A stretch of DNA of 12,751 nt from Candidatus Aegiribacteria sp. (lineage in GTDB: Bacteria > Fermentibacterota > Fermentibacteria > Fermentibacterales > Fermentibacteraceae), in the NCBI GenBank assembly GCA_030634715.1, contig DAOWAG010000012.1, forward strand, positions 1 through 12,751, written 5' to 3'. The first letter of the stretch is position 1; each line of letters starts with the position of its first letter. Positions 1 through 5,727 of this stretch are shown here, in pieces. A program made the translations under genes and the position numbers. Below the pieces are notes generated by a model. The model made no database searches. It saw only the letters and a program-made list of their open reading frames with translations, and was not told where the DNA came from.

Positions 1-2
1 CG

Positions 3-389
3 GTAACCGTTGTGTGCGGAGCACGATCGCCAGAGCTCATCCCATACAAATCGGAGCTGGAGCAGTGGGGAAGCAGGATGAGTATTCATGTAACTGTAGA
101 CAATGGGGATGAAAACTGGACCGGCAAGGTTGGAGTGGTACCGGAGGTCATAGAGGATATCGGAGTTTCTCCCGAGAATGCGGTCGCCGTGATCTGCGGT
201 CCCCCGATCATGATCAGGTTCGGGAAAGAGGCTCTTGCCGGGCTGGGATTCACATGCGATCAGATCTACACAACCCTGGAGATGAAGATGAAGTGCGGCG
301 TTGGCATCTGCGGCAGATGCAACATTGACCACAGGTACATCTGCAAGGATGGTCCCGTTTTCAGGATGGACAATATCGAGGAGTACTGA
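3..389 (+). CDS. Sulfhydrogenase/sulfite-reductase-type FAD/NAD(P)-binding gamma subunit (5'-truncated)
   Basis: This is the C-terminal 128 residues of a ferredoxin-reductase-like flavoprotein; the reading frame is open to the left edge, so the start lies outside the window. Such subunits pass electrons between NAD(P)H and the Fe-S or [NiFe] subunits of cytoplasmic sulfhydrogenases and anaerobic sulfite-reductase-like complexes. The nucleotide-binding half is visible: VVCGARSPE at the start, a TVD...W.GKVGVV segment and the CGPPIMI motif. Near the end lies a cysteine cluster, KCGVGICGRC followed by C seven residues later and then KDGPVF, which fits a [2Fe-2S] site. The KCGxGxCGRC form followed by DGPVF is closer to sulfhydrogenase gamma than to PyrK of dihydroorotate dehydrogenase, which shares the fold and is the main alternative. 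Partner subunits would be expected upstream, beyond the edge. The downstream neighbour is convergent, so this is the last gene of its operon. Confidence 0.85.
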   Translation, partial: VTVVCGARSPELIPYKSELEQWGSRMSIHVTVDNGDENWTGKVGVVPEVIEDIGVSPENAVAVICGPPIMIRFGKEALAGLGFTCDQIYTTLEMKMKCGVGICGRCNIDHRYICKDGPVFRMDNIEEY

Positions 390-450
390 CAGGATATAAT
401 CTGCGATGTAATCAAATGTATTGTATAGCGCTCTTAGCACTTCTGCGTTA

Positions 451-795
451 TCAGTTACCGTTTCCGGACGCAATACCGATCATCAGGAGAACTGTCATTA
501 TAACAGCTATGACGAGGGCTGTTTTTGCTTTCCTTGGAGAGGATTCACGGTTCAGGAAGTAAATGAACCATCCAACAGGGAAGAAGAGAAAACAGAGGCA
601 TCCCATGCCGGTGGAGAGCCTGTCTGGAGGTTCCTGGTGGTGATAGTGATGGATTTCCTGGACAGCACTCTTATCTGACTCACTGTTCCATTCGGGGTCG
701 AATTCGCGCTTGTGGAATACTGATCTGCAGTACTGGCATACACAGGTCTCACCCTTGAAATCACCAATCTGAGCACCACAGTTAGGACATTTCAT
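451..795 (-). CDS. Small zinc-ribbon protein with two transmembrane segments
   Basis: This 114-residue protein opens with a zinc ribbon: C3-x2-C6 and C20-x2-C23, with an extra Cys at 18. A hydrophilic, acidic stretch follows, with a histidine cluster HHYHH at about 49-53. Two hydrophobic segments, at about 63-81 and 91-109, are joined by a short basic turn (RESSPRKAK) and form a probable membrane hairpin. The ribbon probably faces the cytoplasm, by analogy with other ribbon-plus-TM proteins. An AAAGGGGT ribosome site on the minus strand (801-808) fits the ATG start. The protein is convergent with the hydrogenase-like gene and divergent from the permease at 911. A plus-strand open frame at 421-678 overlaps it but has no motif or ribosome site. 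Function is not known; zinc-ribbon/TM proteins such as YdjG in Bacillus act with SPFH proteins in membrane stress, but that link is only a guess here. Confidence 0.8.
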   Translation of the reverse strand: MKCPNCGAQIGDFKGETCVCQYCRSVFHKREFDPEWNSESDKSAVQEIHHYHHQEPPDRLSTGMGCLCFLFFPVGWFIYFLNRESSPRKAKTALVIAVIMTVLLMIGIASGNGN

Positions 796-800
796 GTTCT

Positions 801-808
801 ACCCCTTT
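801..808 (-). promoter_or_regulatory. Ribosome binding site of the minus-strand zinc-ribbon gene
   Basis: Read on the minus strand, this is AAAGGGGT, five nucleotides before the ATG at 795. It is the main reason for preferring the minus-strand gene over the overlapping plus-strand open frame. Confidence 0.6.
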
Positions 809-910
809 GAATTACTGTAATCTATCCGTGTTATTACGAAGAGTCCATCCATCACAATTAGGATATCAAAAAGCATTATGAATCTGCGGGACTGAATAGT
901 ATCTTTCAGT

Positions 911-2584
911 ATGTATTCAAAAGCAGGATTGTTGTTCAGAATCAGGATCGATTCCCTAAGAGGAGCAGCTGCTTCAGAGTGGGAGAATAACAGGCTGAAG
1001 CTCATTGCTGCCGGTATTACACTGTCTATCCTTGTTCCGGGTATTTACCTGCTGTTTCATTTCCTGTTTTCATATATCTACAGTCTTGAAAGTACTTTTC
1101 CAGGATTCGGTACAGCACTTGCTCGGAGACTTCTTGGAATGACTTTCATGTCGTTTGGAATCTTTATAGGTATCTCCTCTTTCATCAGCGGAGTCTCTGC
1201 CATGTTCAGATCGGGGGAGACTTCCCTGCTGCTAACCCTTCCTTTTCGGGCTAGACTGATTGCGTTTTTTCGAATGATTGAGAGCTGGTTCAATGCTGGA
1301 TGGGCTACAATTCTTCTGGGAATTCCAATTATAATCGCATTTAATGTCTCGCTTGAGTACAACCTTTATTCCTCCCTCATCGCACTTGCTCTATTTCCAT
1401 TTCTGCTGGTTGTATGGGTTTCATCCGGTACAATTCTGCTCGGTGCATCAATTCGAATGAGCCAGAGCAGCGGCAAGCTCTGGAGAGCGGCTATAATTCT
1501 TGGATTAATTGTTGCTGCGGGTATCTATCTTGTTCTGAAAAGTTCCGGACCTGAGGGTATAGTCGCTGAAGAAACAACAGCACTGGACGCAGTTCATAAG
1601 TTCGTTGCTGATCTGCCGGTAGCCGGTGGAAGATTCTGGCCTCATATCCTTTTTGGAAATGCAGTGTCTTCAGTAAATAATGGAATCTGGATTGATGCTC
1701 TTCGGAATGCCGGTATTCTGATCCTTGAATCATCCATTGCAATACTTCTGGCTTACATCATTATCTGTCCCGGCTTCAGAAAACGGTTTTCTGCCGTATC
1801 CACTTTTTCTTCACACAGGAGAAGCAGCTCATTGCTGCTGCGGTCCCGTGGCAGATTCAGTACAATGCTTCAGAAGGATATTCTTGTCTTTCTACGGGAT
1901 CCGGTGCAATGGAGTCAGCTTCTTCTTTTAACAGGACTGTTCCTGATTTACGCTTTCAACATAAACAGATTTCCCATGGATATAGGCAGTCCTCTCTGGC
2001 GATCGATCGTTGTTTACCTGAATTTCTCTTTTTCCTGTTTTGTGACTGCTACTATTCTCGTCAGATTCACTTTCCCGTCAATCAGTCTTGAGGGTGCCGG
2101 TATCAGTTACATCCTGCAGCTTCCAGCCGGAAGGAAGATGCTGCTGAAATCAAAATTATTGGAGTCATTCATTTTCATTACTCCTTTTATTCTTGGTATT
2201 GGTATCTGGTCTACAATCGCCATCGGTGCCGGGACAGTGCTTGTTGTTTCTTCAACTGTTGCTCTGGGGCTCATGTGTATTGCTCTGGTCAATATAAATA
2301 CCTGTCTTGGCGCGGTGTTTCCCCGTTTTGACAAAAGCAGCGCTGCAAGTATCGCAAGCGGTCACGGAGGAATAATCGCCGCATGCGCATCCATGGGTTA
2401 TGTTCTCGTTGCGGTGTCTGTGCTTGGTATGACAATCCGTCAGGCTCTTCCTGCTGGTGGATCTGAGCAGGCATTGATAGAACCGATGACTGTTGCTCTG
2501 ATTTTCCTTGGCCTTGTAACAACTGTTGTAACGTTGATTTCTCTGAGAGTTGGTTACCGCAGTCTTATGAAGAGGGATTATTAA
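911..2584 (+). CDS. ABC-exporter-type membrane permease, no ATPase alongside
   Basis: This 557-residue polytopic membrane protein resembles the large 'putative ABC exporter' permeases of about 550 residues. Hydrophobic segments lie at roughly 31-57, 75-97, 127-145, 152-179, 192-209, 266-286, 335-350, 364-385, 418-460, 485-507 and 524-545. A typical cytoplasmic motif, QKDILVFLRDPVQWSQ, sits at 321-336, and LGAVFPRFD at 466-474 also fits the family. The two halves look related: ETSLLLTLPF...RMIES (about 103-125) resembles EGAGISYILQLPA...KLLES (about 394-419), suggesting an internal duplication. The start is well bounded, because an in-frame TGA lies at 893-895 and ATG 911 is the first start after it; no clear Shine-Dalgarno is visible. 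The ATPase gene that normally precedes such permeases is absent. The stop touches the TTG start of ruvX. Substrate unknown. Confidence 0.8.
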   Translation: MYSKAGLLFRIRIDSLRGAAASEWENNRLKLIAAGITLSILVPGIYLLFHFLFSYIYSLESTFPGFGTALARRLLGMTFMSFGIFIGISSFISGVSAMFRSGETSLLLTLPFRARLIAFFRMIESWFNAGWATILLGIPIIIAFNVSLEYNLYSSLIALALFPFLLVVWVSSGTILLGASIRMSQSSGKLWRAAIILGLIVAAGIYLVLKSSGPEGIVAEETTALDAVHKFVADLPVAGGRFWPHILFGNAVSSVNNGIWIDALRNAGILILESSIAILLAYIIICPGFRKRFSAVSTFSSHRRSSSLLLRSRGRFSTMLQKDILVFLRDPVQWSQLLLLTGLFLIYAFNINRFPMDIGSPLWRSIVVYLNFSFSCFVTATILVRFTFPSISLEGAGISYILQLPAGRKMLLKSKLLESFIFITPFILGIGIWSTIAIGAGTVLVVSSTVALGLMCIALVNINTCLGAVFPRFDKSSAASIASGHGGIIAACASMGYVLVAVSVLGMTIRQALPAGGSEQALIEPMTVALIFLGLVTTVVTLISLRVGYRSLMKRDY

Positions 2585-2968
2585 TTGGCTGAGATAGCGA
2601 TTGATTACGGAAGAAAACGAACCGGTTTTGCAATATCTCTTTCCGGTGTTGTTTTACCCCAGGATCCTCTGGTAGATACCACCTGGACAGTTATCGCACA
2701 GAGAATAAGAACTCTGCAGAGTGAGTACGATTGCGGTATAGTAGTTCTTGGGCTTCCCCTTACATCTGAGGGAAAACCAACTGAGTTTTCAAATGAGGTG
2801 GAGCTGCTCGCTGAATTTCTCAAACACGAAGGTTTTGAAGTGGAACTCCTGAGGGAAACCGGCTCAACAAGAGAAGCAATAATGCAGAGAACGGATGATC
2901 GCAGAGACGGGAAACGGGATTCTCTGGCTGCGGCAATTATACTCAAACGGTATCTGGGACAACCATGA
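2585..2968 (+). CDS. ruvX: Putative pre-16S rRNA nuclease / Holliday junction resolvase RuvX (YqgF)
   Basis: This 127-residue protein has the RNase H-like YqgF fold seen in nearly all bacteria, linked to 5' processing of 16S rRNA and proposed as a Holliday junction resolvase. Diagnostic elements: IAIDYGRKRTGFAIS at the N-terminus (D7 first acidic catalytic residue), VVLGLPLTSEGKPTEFSN at 53-70, RETGSTREA at 90-98 (E91 in place of the acidic residue of the usual DER[LF][ST]T motif), and KRDSLAAAIIL at 110-120 (D112, third acidic residue). The start is TTG, immediately after the permease stop; no other start keeps D7. AGAGGGA just upstream serves as the ribosome site. The gene overlaps mltG by four bases (ATGA), a common ruvX-mltG arrangement. 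The second motif is somewhat divergent, but the overall match is clear. Confidence 0.9.
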   Translation: MAEIAIDYGRKRTGFAISLSGVVLPQDPLVDTTWTVIAQRIRTLQSEYDCGIVVLGLPLTSEGKPTEFSNEVELLAEFLKHEGFEVELLRETGSTREAIMQRTDDRRDGKRDSLAAAIILKRYLGQP

Positions 2969-3963
2969 AACGCGCTGTTGTTTCAGTTATTCTGGGTTTT
3001 ATTATTCTGATACTGACCGGGTTGATCCTCATGAAATGGTGCGGAAATCCGCCGGGTGAGGGTAAAGAGTGTGTTTTTGAAGTAGAGAGAGGATGGGGAG
3101 TAAGGCAGATCGCTGAAACGCTGGCGGATTCGGGACTTGTTCGATGTCCGGTCTATTTCCTCTGGAGATACTCGCAAACGCATGATTCTCCATCATTGCA
3201 GGCAGGTCTGTACTATCTCACGGATTCCATGTCTCCCGATTCAATTCTGAGAATTCTGGAAACTGGAGACGTCATACCTGTTGAAACGAGCTGGGTTACA
3301 CTAACTCCTGCTCTTACTCTGGAGCAATCCATCGACGTATTGGCTGACAGCCTTGGTTTAAGTCGAACTGTGCTGGACAGCCTGGCACGGGATTTAGTAT
3401 TTTTGGCATCATTGAACCTGCCGACTCTTGAAGGATACCTATTCCCGGAGACATACGAATTTGCTGATTCCCTTTTGGCTGAGCAGGTTCTCAGAAGAAT
3501 TGTTGAAACAGGCATGTCCAGATGGCCCGCAGACATAGCAGAGCTTCTGGAGAGTTCAGGTCTCACTGTTCATGAGACAATCATTCTTGCTTCGATAATT
3601 GAGAGGGAAGCAAAAGTTGACTCTGAAAGAACGGTTATCTCTGGTGTATTCCTCTCCAGAATTAGGTGCGGCATGAGACTGGAGAGCTGTGCGACAGTGC
3701 AGTATGCCATAGGAGAAGTGAGGGAAGCGTTACTGTACAGTGATCTTGAAATAGACAGTCCATACAATACATATCGCAACACAGGTTTACCTCCAGGACC
3801 GATCTGTTCTCCCGGTGAGAGTTCGATATCTGCTGCTTTCAGCCCGGATATCACTTCCGGATACCTGTATTTTGTCAGTATGGAGGACGGTTCAGGAAAA
3901 CATCTCTTCGCGAATTCGCATGCAGGGCATCTCGCGAACATCAGATCACTGCCTGACAGATGA
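2965..3963 (+). CDS. mltG: Endolytic murein transglycosylase MltG (YceG-like)
   Basis: This 332-residue membrane-anchored enzyme cleaves nascent glycan strands of peptidoglycan and is thought to set glycan chain ends. An N-terminal anchor (about 4-24) is followed by a LysM-like region (about 36-100) and the catalytic YceG domain. Key motifs: LEGYLFPETYEF at 155-166; ASIIEREA at 209-216 with E213 aligned to the catalytic Glu218 of E. coli MltG; GVFLSRIRCGMRLESCATVQYAIGE around 227-251; SPYNTYRNTGLPPGPICSPG at 265-284. The C-terminal segment YFVSMEDGSGKHLFANSHAGH is also typical. SCATV stands where E. coli has TDPTV, a variant I recall from other bacteria and not a sign of decay. Length matches the family. 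The start overlaps the ruvX stop by four bases. It is the last gene before an 82-nt gap that holds a possible new promoter. Confidence 0.95.
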   Translation: MKRAVVSVILGFIILILTGLILMKWCGNPPGEGKECVFEVERGWGVRQIAETLADSGLVRCPVYFLWRYSQTHDSPSLQAGLYYLTDSMSPDSILRILETGDVIPVETSWVTLTPALTLEQSIDVLADSLGLSRTVLDSLARDLVFLASLNLPTLEGYLFPETYEFADSLLAEQVLRRIVETGMSRWPADIAELLESSGLTVHETIILASIIEREAKVDSERTVISGVFLSRIRCGMRLESCATVQYAIGEVREALLYSDLEIDSPYNTYRNTGLPPGPICSPGESSISAAFSPDITSGYLYFVSMEDGSGKHLFANSHAGHLANIRSLPDR

Positions 3964-3967
3964 TGGA

Positions 3968-3999
3968 TTGACAGAACCGTTTGGTTTTATTCTTATAAT
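3968..3999 (+). promoter_or_regulatory. Possible sigma-70-type promoter ahead of the SPFH gene pair
   Basis: TTGACA at 3968-3973 and TATAAT at 3994-3999 match the -35 and -10 consensus exactly, but the spacer is 20 nt, longer than the usual 16-18. A -10 within normal distance is poorer. The site lies in the only clear gap between mltG and the gene at 4046, which supports it. The long spacer suggests a weak or activator-dependent promoter, if it is one. Confidence 0.5.
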
Positions 4000-4010
4000 G
4001 CATGAAAATA

Positions 4011-4030
4011 TACGATAAACATTTATCTTA
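4011..4030 (+). promoter_or_regulatory. Palindrome between the putative -10 box and the ribosome site; candidate operator
   Basis: GATAAA (4014-4019), CA, TTTATC (4022-4027) is a perfect 6-bp inverted repeat with a 2-nt centre. It extends to 4011-4030 with one mismatched pair. It lies just downstream of the putative -10 and upstream of the AGAAAGGA ribosome site (4032-4039), where a repressor would block transcription. It is AT-rich with no T-tract after it, so a terminator is unlikely. The binding protein is unknown. Confidence 0.35.
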
Positions 4031-4045
4031 GAGAAAGGATAGAAG

Positions 4046-4570
4046 ATGAGTGAAGAAAGAAGTCTGGGCTTTCTGGAAAAGGCAATCCGCCTGATTCCGG
4101 GGTATAAGGGATACAAGCGGAAAGAAGAACGCCGGGATAATGATCAGCTTTTCCGATCAGGGCTTACAGCCAAACTCGATCAGCTCAGAGTCAGAGTAAA
4201 CGAGATACCTGCCAGTCTTCGAGGACCATCAGCGCTGTCGGCCGTGACCGATATTGACAGGGTCACAAAAAAGATTGAAAAAGTAACTGACGAGATTCGT
4301 TTTGCTGCAAGGGGTTATCGAGGGTGGTTCGATATGCATAAAGTCCGCGAGAGCGAGCTGGATAAGCTCTACGCCTTTGATGTAGGACTTGTTGAGAATA
4401 TCGAAGAACTTGAAGAGGCAGTCGTTGTACTTGAAGCTGCTGCAGCTGCCGGATCCGATATGAAGGAAGCTATCAGAAAATTAGTTGATATTCTGATTGA
4501 ATTCAGTAACAAGATGGCTTCCAGAAGTGAACTTATGATCGATCTTGAGAAAAACAAGCCGATTGATTAG
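4046..4570 (+). CDS. Conserved-looking helical protein of unknown function, partner of the SPFH gene
   Basis: I do not recognise this 174-residue protein. It is hydrophilic and charged, without a signal peptide, membrane segment or cysteines. The N-terminal FLEKAIRLIPGYKGYKRKEE resembles an amphipathic lead-in, and the region after it (about 35-85) is rich in Lys, Arg, Glu and Asp with heptad-like spacing (LTAKLDQLRVRVNEI, VTKKIEKVTDEI). A second helical stretch at 115-165 contains ELEEAVVVLEAAAAA and ends in a charged tail. Everything points to an all-alpha, probably coiled-coil cytoplasmic protein. An AGAAAGGA site lies six nucleotides ahead of the ATG. It sits 23 nt upstream of the SPFH gene, in the place where PspA-like coiled-coil proteins accompany YdjI-type SPFH proteins in other bacteria; by position it could play a similar part, but no PspA signature was seen. 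Confidence 0.75.
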   Translation: MSEERSLGFLEKAIRLIPGYKGYKRKEERRDNDQLFRSGLTAKLDQLRVRVNEIPASLRGPSALSAVTDIDRVTKKIEKVTDEIRFAARGYRGWFDMHKVRESELDKLYAFDVGLVENIEELEEAVVVLEAAAAAGSDMKEAIRKLVDILIEFSNKMASRSELMIDLEKNKPID

Positions 4571-4593
4571 ATCGAAGAAAGGTTAGCAGACAA

Positions 4594-5727
4594 ATGTTCA
4601 AAAAACTGGAGATTATCGAATATCTGGATGCAAGTGGCACAGCGATTGTTCACAGGATTCCGGAAAGTGGTTCAGGGGAGTTTCGCCTTGGCAGTCAGCT
4701 TGTGGTGAGAGAGAATCAGGATTGTGTCTTCTTCCGTGATGGAAAAGCCATGGATGTGTTCGGACCCGGAAGGCATACGATCACGACTGAGAATATTCCG
4801 CTTCTCACCGGCGTTGTCAGCACGCTTTTCGAGGGGAAGGATTCACCATTCAGATCTGAAGCGTACTTTGTAGCCAAGAAAACATTTACTAATTTGAAGT
4901 GGGGAACGAAAGAACCCATCATCTTCAGAGATAAAGAACTGTCCATTGTTCGACTCAGAGCATTCGGCAGTTTCTCAATGAAAGTGGATCAGAGCCAGCT
5001 GTTCATCAATAAACTCGTTGGTACCGAAGGAAGATTCACAACGGATGAAATCGAGGGATTCCTCAAGGGTATGATTATCTCACGTCTGGCTGATCTGCTT
5101 GGAGAGACGATTGAAACCATTTTCGACCTTGCAGGTTTTTACGATGAAATAGGTACACTGGCCAAAGCCAGGCTGGGAGACGACTTCGGGAAATACGGAA
5201 TACAGCTTGTTGATTTCTATGTTCAGGCTATTACACCTCCCGAGGAAGTACAGGAGAGGATCGATGAACGGAGCGCCATGGCTGCGATTGGTGATATGAA
5301 CCAGTACATGCGTTTCAAGACAGCTACCGCTATGGGTGACGCAGCCTCGGGTGAAGGCGGAGGTGGAGCCGCGGGAGCAGGTGTCGGCATGGGCGCAGGA
5401 CTGGGCATGGGCATGACAATGGCGAATATGATGGGTAAGAGCATGGGAATGGGTGGTGGTCAAGGTGATGGAGCTGCTGCGGGAGCAGCCGCACTGATAT
5501 CCTGCCCATCCTGCGGTAAGAATGTGCGTGTCGGCAAGTTCTGCCCGGAATGCGGGAAACCGATGGGTGTCACCTGTTCTGGCTGTGGTGAGGTTGTTCC
5601 ACCCGGATCAAAATTCTGCCCTGAATGCGGTGGTAAGATCGGCGCTGGAAAAAAATGTGTAAAATGCAATGAAGATATTCCTTCCGACTCACAATTCTGC
5701 CCTGAGTGTGGAGAGAAACAGGAATAA
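4594..5727 (+). CDS. SPFH-domain protein with three C-terminal zinc ribbons (YdjI / 'virion core protein' type)
   Basis: This 377-residue protein has a soluble SPFH (stomatin/prohibitin-like) core at about 30-240, with FGPGRHTITTENIPLL at 56-71, a central beta region with AFGSFSMKV (123-131) and YGIQLVDFYVQAITPPEEVQ (201-220), all typical of the YdjI-like branch. There is no N-terminal membrane helix. A flexible Gly/Ala/Met-rich linker (about 249-300) leads to three successive zinc ribbons with CxxC pairs at C304/C307-C317/C320, C328/C331-C342/C345 and C355/C358-C369/C372. SPFH proteins form rings or scaffolds at membranes; in Bacillus YdjI works with YdjG/YdjH in recruiting PspA. An AAGAAAGG site lies 11 nt ahead of the ATG. 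The stop abuts the ATG of the ligase gene, so the two are probably co-transcribed. The target of the zinc ribbons is unknown. Confidence 0.9.
   Translation: MFKKLEIIEYLDASGTAIVHRIPESGSGEFRLGSQLVVRENQDCVFFRDGKAMDVFGPGRHTITTENIPLLTGVVSTLFEGKDSPFRSEAYFVAKKTFTNLKWGTKEPIIFRDKELSIVRLRAFGSFSMKVDQSQLFINKLVGTEGRFTTDEIEGFLKGMIISRLADLLGETIETIFDLAGFYDEIGTLAKARLGDDFGKYGIQLVDFYVQAITPPEEVQERIDERSAMAAIGDMNQYMRFKTATAMGDAASGEGGGGAAGAGVGMGAGLGMGMTMANMMGKSMGMGGGQGDGAAAGAAALISCPSCGKNVRVGKFCPECGKPMGVTCSGCGEVVPPGSKFCPECGGKIGAGKKCVKCNEDIPSDSQFCPECGEKQE

Noticed and set aside
390..450. Bidirectional terminator between the convergent genes
   Set aside because: The 61-nt gap would be expected to hold one, but no stable hairpin with a T-run was found by eye.
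421..678. Plus-strand open frame of 85 codons
   Set aside because: It overlaps the minus-strand zinc-ribbon gene, has no recognisable motif and no ribosome site; the minus-strand frame has CxxC pairs, membrane segments and an AAAGGGGT site.
796..910. Promoters in the divergent gap between the zinc-ribbon gene and the permease
   Set aside because: Both genes should start transcription here, but only poor -10/-35 matches were found on either strand, such as TTGAAT with TATTAC at a 19-nt spacing; none is strong enough to annotate.
3974..3996. Possible terminator after mltG (AGAACC, loop GTTT, GGTTTT)
   Set aside because: The stem is only six pairs with one G-U and the following bases are not a clean T-run; it also lies between the putative -35 and -10 boxes.
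5080..5463. Minus-strand open frame rich in His, Thr and Ala
   Set aside because: Its composition is the complement of the Gly/Ala/Met-rich linker and helical part of the SPFH gene; it is a shadow of that coding region.
5336..5493. DNA tandem repeat in the SPFH gene
   Set aside because: The Gly/Ala/Met-rich coding is compositionally simple but shows no fixed repeat unit; it is a flexible protein linker.
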